Assembly: GCF_947507565.1 (NCBI RefSeq)
Contig: NC_089193.1
Span: forward strand, 1,918,325 to 1,982,324
Length of the DNA stretch: 64,000 nt
Source of the DNA: Oscarella lobularis
Taxonomy: Eukaryota; Porifera; Homoscleromorpha; Homosclerophorida; Oscarellidae
Direction: 5' to 3'
This document shows positions 46,451 through 57,472 of this stretch, piece by piece. A program made the translations under genes and the position numbers. The notes beneath the pieces were generated by a model that was not told the DNA's origin, did not search any database, and saw nothing but the letters and a program-made list of their open reading frames with translations. How positions within the stretch are numbered: the stretch's first letter is position 1; every line of letters begins with the position of its first letter.

Positions 46451-47168
46451 GCGGCGGCGGCGGAGGCGGCGGCGGCGGCGGAGGCGGCGGCGGCGGCGGC
46501 GGCGCGTTCTCGTTTTCGTTCTTTTGCTCGATCGGATTTTCCGCGTGAGGAACCGCCGCCACCGCGATTTTTGTTTGGTTTTTCCTCGCTACGCGTGTTT
46601 GTGCGTCGACGCTCGTGTCTTTCCGGCCACGAGTCGTTCGAATCGCCGCTTTCCTATTTATTAATTATTTAATTATTTTTTAGGTGTTTTTTTGTCTGAG
46701 ACTATGATACTTTGCAATCGGATGAAGGCGAATCATTTAATTTGCTACCGGATGTGTCACGGTAACCGTAGCGGTCTTTGTAGTAGTCTGCCCATACGTC
46801 GAGGCCTCTCTGCGTGTGCAAAGTACCGTGCGTTAGCCCACGTGAACACAGGAGCAGGAAAGCCCGTATAGGGCGTATCGGTGCGGTTCCCCCGAAAGGG
46901 GCCCCGCACGCGCATAACAGTGCTATACCTTTCGATTAGCGCGATTGGAGTGAGACTTAGAGAAGTTAGACTTAATGGCGTCTGATTTCGACAGTAAAAG
47001 GGGCTCGGGCCCCTTTTGAGGGAAATCCGCGACGGGCGTGCCGTCGCCGCCTTTTGCCGTCTCCTCGTCCCGATCGGACTCGACGATCTCTCCCTCTTCT
47101 AAGTCCTCATCAATCTCGCCTTCTTCGGGTTCGCTCTCGTTTCGCGGCGGAGAATTCGCGTCTTCCAT
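44324..47168 (-). CDS. CCCH zinc-finger protein of the ZC3H4/ZC3H6/ZC3H8 family
   Basis: ATG 47168 opens [20 protein letters not shown], an acidic N-terminus with repeated EEGEI motifs typical of ZC3H4/6. The second exon has poly-Pro and poly-Asn runs (46440-46510). Three CCCH fingers follow: the first ends in KGDACEFRH, the second is [18 protein letters not shown] with YMH, and the third is [19 protein letters not shown] with [23 protein letters not shown] and SHDPLT.ET.ELL are diagnostic of ZC3H4/6 (Drosophila Su(sable)). The long last exon (about 45960 down to TAG at 44324-44326) is His/Pro-rich, contains DPRLRG, and ends [17 protein letters not shown]. In animals ZC3H4 restrains unproductive transcription; the same role is inferred here. 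The start faces the DUF4476 gene 250 bp away. Confidence 0.87.
46862..46915. other. GC-rich hairpins in ZC3H first intron
   Basis: GCCC-GTATA-GGGC (about 46863-46875) is followed by a longer stem, GTGCGG-TT-CCCC, loop CGAAA, GGGG-CC-CCGCAC (46881-46912). Both can form on either strand. They lie between exons 1 and 2 of the ZC3H gene. They could be part of an intronic RNA or a regulatory stem-loop; no known RNA family is recognised. Confidence 0.4.
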
Positions 47169-47418
47169 TTGGTGGGGGTCTTCTAAGCGCGAACTAGCGG
47201 GGAGTGTGATGCGTGCGCGTCGTTAAAAATACTGTAGTGCGTATGGCACTGTCAGCGCGCGATAAATGGACCGATCCGCTTTGCCTGGTCGACGATTTCC
47301 TGCGTAGTTAGGAACGGGGTAAAAAAACGGCTCTGCTCACTTCACTGCGCATGCGATTTCACGCGCGCTACCTCGGAAATGTTGTCCTTTCCTTCTCACG
47401 TGAGTGCAGTGTGAGCAA
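47169..47418. promoter_or_regulatory. Bidirectional promoter region, ZC3H gene / DUF4476 gene
   Basis: 250 bp between divergent ATGs. It contains several GCGC/GCGCG motifs and no clear TATA box, as expected for a housekeeping bidirectional promoter. This is inference from geometry. Confidence 0.5.
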
Positions 47419-48584
47419 ATGGACTACGGCACGTTTAGCCAGATCGAGCAGCGAGTACAGCAGGTGCTAGTCTGTATTGATTCCTATGCTTGCGTTCGCT
47501 CAAAATCCTACGCAGAGCGCTTTTGCTGATGGAAAAATCGGCGTCATATCAACTTCCTCTGGGCACTTCTCTGGCTCTCAAGTACAGTCATCCAACTGGC
47601 TTAGTAACAAACGAGCTATTTTGTGCAGGTTGCACAGCTGCTTGGTCATTTTCCCCACGCTAGTGATCAAATCAAAGCATTGAGAGCGATGCAACCAGTA
47701 TACCTTCATCGAATCTAAATCTTTGGTAGTTCCCTTACTAAAATCGTCTAGCGAGTTTGGTCTCTTACTTGCAACGATGTCAAAACGATATTGGATAAGT
47801 TTTCCTTTGCAAGCGACAAAATAACGGCGTTGGACATCGCCGTCAGGTTTTAATTAATTAATTAATTAATCTGCGACGAGGCTCGACTCTCGCACAACCT
47901 AATTTAGATCAATTACCGATCCAGGAAACAAATTTGTGATTCTCGACAGTTTCTCCTTTCAATCAGACAAAGAAAGAGCTCGATCATTACTAGAGGTATA
48001 GACCAATTAGAATATATCGTAAATTTTTTTTAATGTGACGTATCTTTAGGGTAGTGGCGGGGCCGGAATGCCACCGCAGAGCACCGGCGGTTTTCCACCG
48101 CCGTCAGGATTTCCCCCATCAGGTGGATTTCCTGGCCAAACGTATCCTCCTCAGAGTCAAAGCTCAGCTGCTTATCCACCACCAATGGGGGGAATGTTTC
48201 CTGGAAATCCATCCGCTGATATGGTCTTATTTCGCTTTTCTTGTGTATCTAACGAAAATGCGTTTGTGTAGACAATGGCTGCGGGACAGGCGATGGGTCA
48301 AATGATGGGAGCCACTATGGGTACAATGAACGCAATGGCCTCTGGAATGCAAGCTGGCATGATGGTGAGTACTACGCAACAGTGACGTCAGATTTTACGT
48401 TGTGGTGATTTTTTAGGGATATCCTCCGCCCGCTGCTGGCGGATTTCCTCCCGTTGGATCATCGTATCCGCCACCTGGAGGCCCTCCTCCTCCTGGATCA
48501 GGGTATCCTCCTGGATCAGCGTATCCTCCAGGAGGATCCGCTTATCCGCCGCCACCCGGTTCCGGCTATCCTCCGCCATTTTAG
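47419..48584 (+). CDS. DUF4476-type protein with C-terminal Gly/Pro/Tyr-rich region
   Basis: ATG 47419 (MDYGTFSQIEQRVQQ). Small exons then encode the repeats HFPHASDQIKALRAM, LDKFSFASDKITALDIAV and LDSFSFQSDKERARSLLE. This F...SDK...L pattern is typical of DUF4476. The rest is a proline-rich region (TGGFPPPSGFPP, YPPPMGGMFPG), a Met/Gly stretch (GQAMGQMMGATMGTMNAMA), and tandem GYPPG/YPPPG units ending YPPPF and TAG at 48582-48584. GYPPG tails of this type can mediate oligomerisation or bind WW/SH3 domains. The molecular function of the DUF is unknown to me. The second donor/acceptor pair (CCA/GTATAC to TCTAG) was chosen because it is the only one that keeps the frame. Confidence 0.75.
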
Positions 48585-48823
48585 AATTATACAGACTTTC
48601 CGTTGTTGCCAACGCGAACTCGTATTTTTGGGGTGTTTGGTGTGATTAAAAACCGTTCTCAAAAGAGGTTTTCTTATGAAGGTGACAGACAAGTATTGAT
48701 CAAACCTTATACAAGCAAAAGATGTCCTTCTGGTGAGTGTGCAGATCCGCAGTCACGGATTATTGCCGTCTTGATTTGATTTCTACACAAAACTAAAATT
48801 ATCTACATGCATTCATAACGAGA

Positions 48824-51412
48824 CTAACGTGCCTGGGCAAAAAGCCTTTGAAGCAGGGCCACAAGCAGAGATATCCCTAAGGGACAAATAATCAAGAACA
48901 CAAATGGGCCCAAGATATGAGCAGTGAAAACAGGTAAAGGTCCAACCGATCCAACAGAGGGCGAATCGGCCTCAAGTAGTATACCGCAAATATCCACGTT
49001 CCAGTAGGACCTTAAGTCGAGAAGTTCTTGCGATTCTCTAAATTTCAGAACTGCCACGGAGAAATCCTTTCGGTAAGGCATTCCTTTGGGCATTGCAATA
49101 CCATAGCCTTGTAGATGGAATGCTTTGCCCGCCAGTCGCGCATTGCACGGCTTCTGATTGACGTAGTAGTACAAAGTAGGCGATTCCCAGATAAAGACGT
49201 AAGGCTCTGACGCGTTTTTGACTCTCGCAACACCCTCTTGCACCGACGACACCATAGACTGAGGATTAAGACGAAGATACGAAGCCACTCTCTGATTAAT
49301 TTGTAGCTGTGACTGCATAAAAAAGGACTCGACAGTCGAATTCGCCACCGTTCCGTACGAGATATCTGACTGAGCGGACAGCTCCGCAATAGAATTTATA
49401 GGAGTTATAGTCGTTGGATAAGTGAGAAAGGCAGCCAAATTCGCCGTGTACGTAGAAACAATGATTAGAACAAGAAAATACCAACCGAGAAGAAGAATTT
49501 TAGTTGGAATTTGACCAGCATTGCTCGGACTTTGACTGAAGGCAGATGCGAGGAAATACCACGAAGCGTTGATCAACTTTTTTCCCAGTGGGTCTTTTGT
49601 TTCGTCGCTTTGAGCGTTCCCGCTATCGGGCGAATTCTGAGCGGACAAGAAACTGATGAGAGGAATGGAGAGTGTAGCCACGACGAGAGTTAGCAGTACA
49701 GTTACCCAAGCATATAGATTGAATGGCTGCAAAAAGGTTGTCCACGTGCTATACACTGGAACTGGTTTCCCTGTCATCAGAAGGAGGCCGTAGTCATACC
49801 ATGGCATTGTGAATTCGACGTATTTTTCCCTGTTAGGTGTAATTGTCAATGCTCCAGCTCCCAAATCAGCTCTCTGGGAGAAATCATTGAATGTATTTAA
49901 GGAAATATTTTTTCGACTTACGCAGTTGTAAACTTCTCCCACGATTCCTGAGCTACTGTTTGGAAAAACCTGTCCGGGCGTTCCATCAGGTGCAAGTTTC
50001 ATTTCAAAAGAAAAATTCAACTCTTTGGACAGATAAGTGAGCGCGTCCACCACAGCACCACTGATAGAAATGATTTCGCTCAAGTTGTTTCTTTGAACCA
50101 TAATATAAGGCACCTCCTAGAGTCCCAGTAGATACAAAAAACATCTCAGTTATTCAATATTTACCTCAATAACCGATACAACGAAATGATAGCGACCGTC
50201 TTTACCTCGCACAGCTGGCAAACAAGTCGAAACATCTCTTCTTCTTCTTCTTGCAGACCCTATTAGGTGTAACTCCCCTTCATCATACTTTCCTATCTAA
50301 ATTTCTAGTTTCTTTCTCAGACACTCTTAAAGTCATAGCAGTATACCAGATCTTTAGAGGATTGATCCAGCTGATAGACATCGTATGATAAACGCTTCTT
50401 TTTTCTGGTTTCCAACTAAAAAACTAATCAGTCTCGGTGCATGTAGTTTCCAAGAAGACTTACAGCTGCTTGAAACGCCGAGTAGCTATCGTAAGGAAGT
50501 TGTTTCGTAGATAAAACAGCTTGATATAAGTCGGCACTATTTGTCTAGTGCAGGGAACTTTATGTGAGCACCTATGTGATTCAAAACGACATGCAAATAC
50601 CAGTGTCTTTCTGCTGGATCTGAGGCCTTCGTAAAGTTCATTGAGTCTCTCAATCTCCATCGTATTTAGAAGCCTTCGATTTATGGAATAAATTTCCGTG
50701 TTATCCATGTCGTCGCGCCAAAATGTAGAATCTTCCTCGACCTAATAGGCGACTGCAAAAGAGAGAAAAAGCCTAAATGTGTAGTCGTACCTTGGAAGCA
50801 ACGTTATCACTCAAAATCCACGCAACCGGCTTTCGATATAAAGACTGAATGGACTGATGAAACAGATCGACGAACCTTCTATAGCAATCCGTCGGAGTCA
50901 AGCACACTACAAAAACCGCGTCAATATTCGAAAAAATCGTCAGATGATCAAAGCAAGTGAAGAGAACGCTAAACGATTTTTCCAAAAATCCTTCGTAAAC
51001 GGACTCCTTTAGGCAATTATCGGAGAAGTACGCTATAGAATGCCATCGTTTCTCAACAGCCAACGCAACTGCAGTCTCCATTTGGCTCAAGATCAAATTC
51101 TCGAAACCCAACGTAAAGTTTCCCAGCACGGAAGCGACGAGAAGACGCGCGGTGGCGGCGAAGTGAGAAGGGCGTGTGGAGTGAGTCATACCATTGTCGA
51201 GAGACATGCTATTAGCCACGCTTATCTTTTGATTCGAAACCTCTTTGAGTCGAAAAAGAAGTCGGTTCAGATGCTCGTCGTCGAGAAAGTCCGACGGGGT
51301 GATTACGGCTGAAAATGGAGAATAAAACACGCCATGTGTACGTATAAAACTTACTGATATCTGCAGCTGCTATGCTGAGGAGGACTAACGGCAAAATTGA
51401 AAACTGCATCAT
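48824..51412 (-). CDS. Ionotropic glutamate receptor subunit
   Basis: ATG 51412 opens a signal peptide (MMQFSILPLVLLSIAAA). Several exons encode the amino-terminal domain (51.3-50.2 kb), which looks rather short. A single long exon, 50103-48824, holds the ligand-binding and channel domains. S1 contains GALTITPNREKYVEFTMPW with the glutamate-contacting Arg. Next come M1 (LYAWVTVLLTLVVATLSIP), the pore loop NASWYFLASAFSQSP with Gln at the Q/R-like position, M3 with TYTANLAAFLT (the SYTANLAAF gating motif with Ser to Thr), S2 with YVFIWESP (acidic ligand contact) and M4 (LGPFVFLIICPLGISLLVALL). The C-terminal tail is very short. A functional glutamate- or amino-acid-gated cation channel is predicted. 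Subclass is not assigned. Confidence 0.92.
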
Positions 51413-51552
51413 GAGTACTCTCTCTTTCAACCCGGATGCTCTTTGTTCCCTCTACCTCCCCTTTTTTACAACAAATCATCATGCGTGGGATCTCACACCT
51501 CTGCTCGAGTCGAATTTATTAATTAATAAGCGAAACGTTGTTATAATCTTAG

Positions 51553-52352
51553 CTATCGTCTCTTCTTCTCTATCCGGCCTTTTTGGACAACTCTTTTGCT
51601 AGTGGATGGATTCAAAGATGTCAGCTTGCTTTTCCACCAACCATAAGGTTTTCCACTAGAGAAGTATGTTTTCTGTGTAGACTCATAGATGAGGTCACTG
51701 TACCTTGAACTGCTGCCTCTGTCACTCTGCCGTTTAGCTCTTTTTCTTAGGAGCACTGCTGTTTCCTTATCCATCTACCAAGTAGTTTGATTAATAATTA
51801 ATTAATAAAACTCTCCTATGTAGTTGTACTGATTCTAATTCTTTCTTTTCTCTTTCCTTTGCTAATTTTCTCCTATGCATAAGTTCCGGGTATGGCATTT
51901 TCAAATTTTTCGCGGGCTTGGATCCAGGCAAAGGGCCTAGTTTCTTTTCAAATTTTTTCTTCTCTTTACTGGTGACAAGTTCAGCAGCTGAAATTCAAAT
52001 GTTTTGTACTAAATCAATTTTTTTCTGCTTATTACCAATTTTTTGCACTTCGACCATCGTTTTTCGATATTCGGCTCCATTGACTCGTCTAGAAAATGAC
52101 GTCGTCACTAACTAAGTCACTGTAGGTACGAAACGACTACGTTTGCTGTTCTTCTGGGGCTTTGACTGCTTGGTTACTGACATTCTTCGAAGGTCTATCG
52201 CTTTTTCTCGCGCTAGCTCGAAAAGGCGGGCCTCTCTCGACAAATCTGACCACCTGAGGAGGCGGTCTAACCTTTCGTATTACTAAAGGACGAAAAATAG
52301 AGCCGAAAACCCAAAAGAAAACCGAGATCGACAACAACCTTTCGACATTCGA
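51553..52352 (-). CDS. Small Lys/Arg-rich protein, unrecognised
   Basis: Four exons join in phase: 52352-52141, then exons starting after TTTTCTAG (ACGAGTCAATGG) and after ATTTCAG (CTGCTGAAC), and a last exon beginning ATGGATAAGGAAACAG, ending in TAG at 51553-51555. The N-terminus is hydrophobic then basic (VFGSIFRPLVIRKVRPPP). The middle is strongly helical and basic (AAELVTSKEKKKFEKKLGP, MPYPELMHRRKLAKEREKK) and the C-terminus is Ser/Lys/Arg-rich (KRVVQKGRIEKKRR). This composition fits a nucleolar or ribosome-biogenesis factor, but I do not recognise a family. The start is uncertain because the first 25 residues look unlike the rest. It is divergent from SUMF1 with 43 bp between the two start codons. 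Confidence 0.6.
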
Positions 52353-52395
52353 CTCAAGCATGCGCACGTGGATACGAGTAGACTAGGCTGTAAAC
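52353..52395. promoter_or_regulatory. Very short divergent promoter interval
   Basis: Only 43 bp separate the start codon of the basic-protein gene (-) from that of SUMF1 (+), if both predicted starts are right. The core promoter must then overlap the 5' UTR or coding sequence of at least one gene. It includes a CACGTG at 52366-52371. Confidence 0.45.
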
Positions 52396-53490
52396 ATGTG
52401 GAAATCGTGGACGCTAGCGTGTCTGTTACTGCTCCATCTTGCAAATGCAAGCGAAACGGAGCAATGCAACGCGGAAGACAGCAAATCGTCGTGCGGATGC
52501 GGCGACGGGGCGACGAATCGCGAGCGACGCGACGCCGAACAGCCGCCACCGCCCCAAAACGACCAAAAAGCCGATCTCCTTCACGATTTCGACTCGTATC
52601 CGCGCACAAATCAGATGATTCGAATCGAAGGCGGAACGTTCACAATGGGCCTCGATAAACCGATCATTGTCGCCGACGGCGAGGGCCCCAGTCGACGCGT
52701 TCGCGTCGATTCCTTCTACATGGACGTGCACGAGGTTAGCAACGCCGAGTTCGCGCGCTTCGTCGCCGATACGGGATACGTGACGGAAGCGGAAAAATTC
52801 GGCGATTCGTTCGTATTGGACGCGCTCGTTCCCGCTGAGATTGAGAAGACGATAACGCAGGCAGTTGCCGCTGCGCCCTGGTGGCTTCCCGTCAAAGGAG
52901 CCGATTGGAAGTCGCCTGAAGGACCCGGTTCTAATATTGGCGCCAGAATGGATAATCCCGTCGTGCACGTGTCGTGGAACGATGCCGTCGCTTATTGTGC
53001 GTGGGCGGGGAAGGAGTTGCCGACGGAAGCGCAGTGGGAATATGCGTCGCGAGGCGGTCTGGACAATCGGCTCTTTCCGTGGGGAAACAATCTGACGCCG
53101 AATGGGCAACATCGGATGAATATATGGCAGGGTACGTTTCCGACGGAAAATTCGGCCGAAGACGGCTACGTTTCTACGTGCCCCGTGACGGCATTTCCTC
53201 CTAATAAATACGGATTATATAATATGGTTGGAAACGCGTGGGAGTGGGTTTCTGATTGGTGGACGATACGGCACGCTGGGGAGGATCAGGTGAATCCGAC
53301 GGGACCGCTCAGCGGTCAGGACAGGGTGAAGAAAGGCGGTTCATACATGTGTCACAAGTCTTACTGCTATCGTTACCGCTGTGCCGCTCGAAGTTCCAAT
53401 ACTCCTGATAGTTCGGCGGCTAATCTGGGATTCCGCTGTAGTTCTCGCACGCGTCCCACGCACAAAGACGTCGTCATTCTTGAAAATTAG
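52396..53490 (+). CDS. SUMF1: Formylglycine-generating enzyme (sulfatase-modifying factor 1), single exon
   Basis: Oxidises the active-site Cys of sulfatases to formylglycine in the endoplasmic reticulum. 364 residues without introns. The signal peptide is [19 protein letters not shown], then a variable Cys-containing region (SCGCGDG), then the FGE-sulfatase domain: [77 protein letters not shown] and [20 protein letters not shown]. The last motif contains both redox-active cysteines (Cys336/Cys341 in the human enzyme). It is followed by [14 protein letters not shown]. Length and motifs match animal SUMF1. The lack of introns is unusual beside its neighbours. Confidence 0.97.
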   Translation: MWKSWTLACLLLLHLANASETEQCNAEDSKSSCGCGDGATNRERRDAEQPPPPQNDQKADLLHDFDSYPRTNQMIRIEGGTFTMGLDKPIIVADGEGPSRRVRVDSFYMDVHEVSNAEFARFVADTGYVTEAEKFGDSFVLDALVPAEIEKTITQAVAAAPWWLPVKGADWKSPEGPGSNIGARMDNPVVHVSWNDAVAYCAWAGKELPTEAQWEYASRGGLDNRLFPWGNNLTPNGQHRMNIWQGTFPTENSAEDGYVSTCPVTAFPPNKYGLYNMVGNAWEWVSDWWTIRHAGEDQVNPTGPLSGQDRVKKGGSYMCHKSYCYRYRCAARSSNTPDSSAANLGFRCSSRTRPTHKDVVILEN

Positions 53491-53552
53491 TATCTTTGTT
53501 TGTTCTTATGTCTCTATATGCTATGAAATTTTTTTTTTCACTTTCTACTCGA

Positions 53553-56500
53553 TCAGCAACGCGTAGCCTTGAGATTTCCCGTTTCTAGCTTCGAACCGAC
53601 GCTGGAAGACCGAAAACTCGGTCTCAACGCTTTATTATAATGATGATAGGACGGTTGCACGACGACGGGCTGCGGCTGGACGACGCGATATTGCTGCATA
53701 GTCGATCCAAGTCGCTCCCGTTCCTCGGGATCGGAATCAATTCCGAGACCGACGTCTCCGCCGCCGCCACCGCCGGCAACGGCGGCGCCGTCAAACGAGT
53801 CCTTGTGATGATGCATGAGCTCGAATATGGAAGAATCTCCCGACGTCGTGCTCATCTGTTCGGAATAGCGCGAACTGCGCTGAAACATTTCGAGACGCGC
53901 CTGCAAGGTGCGCACCGCATTCACGCTCACGCTCGCCACGCTCGCCGATTCGGTGCGCAACGACTCGTAGCTGCCGCTCCGCTGGCGCGCGTGCAACTTG
54001 CCGAGCTCGTCCTCGGAATCAGATACAGGGGCGACGGTGAGTGGTTGAAAATAATTGTCGCGTAAACGCGGCGAGAGAGGACGTTGGGGAAGCGGACTTC
54101 GACTGCCCCCCTTTAGCGGAATCGGCCGCGTGGGAATTCCATTAAAACGCCGCGGCAGTGGCTGCTGTGTCGCCGGCTTGATTGGTTCAATAAACTCGGG
54201 ACTGCTTGGGCAATGAAGTTCGCTTGCGCTGGAACGCGTTATCATCGTATTGCAGCTGGATACAGGCGACGGCGGCATAGACGATGATAAATCTGTTTCG
54301 CCGCTTGATTGGCGCGGATGAGAATCGCCGCTCGATTGCCGATAGTGTGCCGGATAGTGTGCCGGATCGTCAAAGCGTCGTCGATGCAGTCCCGACGGTC
54401 GCCGATTCAAAAACATGAACGAGTCGTCGTCAAAAGAAAACGAATTAACGCTGGCGCTGCGTTGGAGAAGCGCTGCGGCGGCCTCGTCGGCGCTGCGACG
54501 ACTCCCGCTGCTTCCGCCGCTTCCCTCCTTGGGATCGCCGTCGCGATCGAGACTCTCGCTCGACTGCATCAACTCGGCGAGACCGCGCGAGACGGCGAGC
54601 GCCTCGCGCGCGACGTCCATGGACGCCTGCGATGAATACATGCGCGACATGGACGCGGTGGCACCGGCGGACGATTTGAACGTGCCAAACGCGGGACTAT
54701 TTCCCTCGCTTGTCGTTCGACGTAGCGGTTGGAGACGCGACGGCGTAGCAGCCGCGCTCCCGCCGCCGCCGCCACTGCCGCCGCCGCCGCTGCTGCCGCT
54801 GCCGGTGCCGCCCCCGGCAACGGACCAATGATAAGAAGCGTTTGCGCTTGCCGATCGACCGCTATTGATTTTTTCAGCGTCCGTGCGCGCGTCACTGTAA
54901 TCGTAGCTATCGTAGTTGAACGCCGACGTGAGACTGTTCATGGAGTCGGACGAAGCGAGAAGAGTTTGACGCGAGTCGCAGCCCAATAGAGTAGGCGTCG
55001 TTAGATGACTGTGCATGGACGAGGAACTTCGATATTCGGGACGACGACGAAGTTGTTGATTGTGGTGAGATCGATGATCGGCGTTGTTGGAAGCGCTGCC
55101 CGAACGACTCTGTTGGGATAGGAGAGACTCGACGGTGCTTTCCTTATCTATGAGTTGCCATTCCAGATGAGATATGCATCGATCTTTGTTACCAATTAGC
55201 AATTCCAGGTCATCAACCTGAGAGAAAAAATAAGCAATTTTTAATTAATAGGGTGATTGATTGCCTTTTTTTCGAGTTCGTCCACCCTTTCCAACTTCGA
55301 GTCGGCATTTCGTATCATATCCATGATGTCCGTTGAATCATTAGCTGTAAAATGATACAAATAGAGAGGACACCCCCTCTCTATCTTATCTTATCTTACC
55401 CATGGCATTGTTGCTTGCTAATCGCATGTTCATCTGCCGTAGAAACTGTATCTCCTCGCGATACTGCGTTTTCAACTTAACGCGAAGCTTCTCGCTCTCC
55501 CAGAAACGCTGCTCGACTTCCGCTTTCGCCTGATAGGCTCGTTCGGCGAAGAGTTGCAATTCGACTGCCAACAGTCGAGAATTCTGCGACGATGACGACG
55601 CATTTCCCGACTGCGAGTGCGACGACTGATACAAACTACTATTCTCCATCGCGGAAACGTCGCCTAGACTACGACATCTCTCAGCCGTTCGAGATATGAA
55701 TGAGCCGCTATGTTGCAATTGCTGCTGAAGTCGAGTCACTTCTTCTTTCAGTTCTTGGACTTCTCTGTCTTTTGCTCGAACCTGATTGGTTAAATTGTTC
55801 TCTAGCTGACTCAGCCGAACTTCGCCGTCGCGTACGTCCATTTTCGCCTTTTCTGACAGCTGATCGACTTCCTTTTCGAGTTGTTTCACTCGTACACGTC
55901 CCTTTTCTTTCGCTTCTTCCAATTGGGCGCAGAGATTCAATTTCTCTTGTTGGATAGCGATTCTCAGATCAACTTCCGTCTTTACGCGATGTAATTCGCG
56001 AGCGAGTTGACTGTGCAGGCGAAGATTCTCCTTTTCCAACTCCACGGCTTTTTGCTCAATAATTTCCACTTTACGTTTGACGGACCCCTGTCTCTCTAGC
56101 TTCGATCTCAGCTGCATTTTGTCCTCTTCCAATTGCGCCACTCTCGCCGCTGTAGCCGATTTCGATTCAAGTTGTCTAGCAGAGACAATAAATGCATATA
56201 TAATCATATGTTTTCTTATTACTTTTTCCACTTTTCCTCGTTCTTTTTATGCTGCGATAACTCCCATTCTGCCTTTTGAGCTTTCTGCGCGTACTCCTCC
56301 ACGTTCGCTTTGTGCGACTGTCTCAACAGCTCCAAGTCGCGTTCGAAATTGCGTCGCTCTTCCTGAAGCGTTCGCTGGAGCTCCTTTACTCTCGCTTCGA
56401 GCTGATTCTTCCTCTCGTTCAATTGCGAAACGAGTTGCATGCTACTCGAAGACCGAACTCTCATACTTGACCCCCCGGAAGAAATTCCACTTTCTGACGT

Positions 56501-57205
56501 CGTTGCCGTTGACGACGACGACTCGCTACTTCCTCCTCCGTCACCTCTGCTATCTCGTCGACTACTTCGCAATTGATTTTTATCTAGAAAAAAATGCATT
56601 AGAAAAGAGGGGAGTATTTTATAAATTTATCATGTGATTGCCATCGTCTTTGGCGGCGGCGGCGACGGCAGCGGCGGGGTAGCTACGAATGTGATAGAAA
56701 TGATCGCGTCGATTTCGACGTTCCGCTTGGCGTTGGTCAAGTTGCTAATAAAAAAAAAAAAGAATCATAGAGGGAAGGGTTCACAAAGGAATGAACAAAA
56801 GCGTGGGACAGAGCCCAGAGCCGGTATCCGATTGCCTCTAACACGCCAATGTAGGGAAGCTAAGCAGCTATACTCAAAGATAATCGCCCCAGGCAATGGT
56901 CACCCCCATTTCACTACTGTACGCGACAAGAAACGCGAACGCGCCTACAGTACCCCTTCTCTTCTTTCTCCCCGTCTTCTATTTACCTGTTGGAGTTTCT
57001 CCGCTTGCAGGCGTTCGTGCTCCAATCGTTCGCGCCTCTCGGCGACTTTTCGAGCGTGCTGCGAACGCCAAGTGTCGGCCGTTGCCGTCGCCGCGGCGAC
57101 GGCGACTGTCGAGGAAACAGGGGGGCCCGATAGTTCGCGTTGAATTGAGCGGCACGGCGCGTCCGTTTCGTCGCGACGATCGACGTCGATAACATCAGTC
57201 GCCAT
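53553..57205 (-). CDS. Large coiled-coil protein with Ser-rich C-terminal half, unrecognised
   Basis: ATG 57205 (MATDVIDVDRRDETD). Exon 1 ends at a GTAAAT donor after RLEHERLQAEKLQQ. Exon 2, after TTATTAG, continues QLDQRQAERRNRRDHF. It joins in frame to DKNQLRSSRR only if a GC donor (GCAATC) is used. A long heptad region follows (56.5-55.3 kb: QLNERKNQLEARVKELQRTL, LEKENLRLHSQLARELHRV, RVKQLEKEVDQLSEKAK). The last exon, 55202 down to TGA 53553-53555, is Ser/Gly/Pro-rich with a (GGGGS)-like stretch and many SP/RSGS sites likely to be phosphorylated. A cytoskeletal or centrosomal scaffold is a guess from composition. I cannot name the family. Confidence 0.7.
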
Positions 57206-57472
57206 TAGCGTCACGGCCACGGGAAAATTAGCTTGTGAAACGTCAACAACGGCGCAGAGACAAAGCTGCGGTTTGGTTTAGCGTACGCTCTTGCTTCTAA
57301 TCAAATCGCGGACACACGTCACTCTGACGTCACATAGAAGATAAATGTTCCAATTAGATTTGGGCATTTATTCATTGATTGCAAGTAATAACAGGCGCGA
57401 AGTGACCGCAAATTGAATTTAGAGACAGATGAATAGACAACAACGAGAGAATAAATGACTGTTATTACAATA
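57206..57472. other. Intergenic spacer
   Basis: 267 bp between the start of the coiled-coil gene and the end of the next minus-strand gene. It should contain the coiled-coil gene promoter and the 3' UTR of its neighbour. No specific element is seen. Confidence 0.4.

Noticed and set aside
52426..53112. 228-residue antisense open frame over SUMF1
   Set aside because: It is the mirror of GC-biased SUMF1 codons, has no domain and no start context, and SUMF1 itself is unambiguous.
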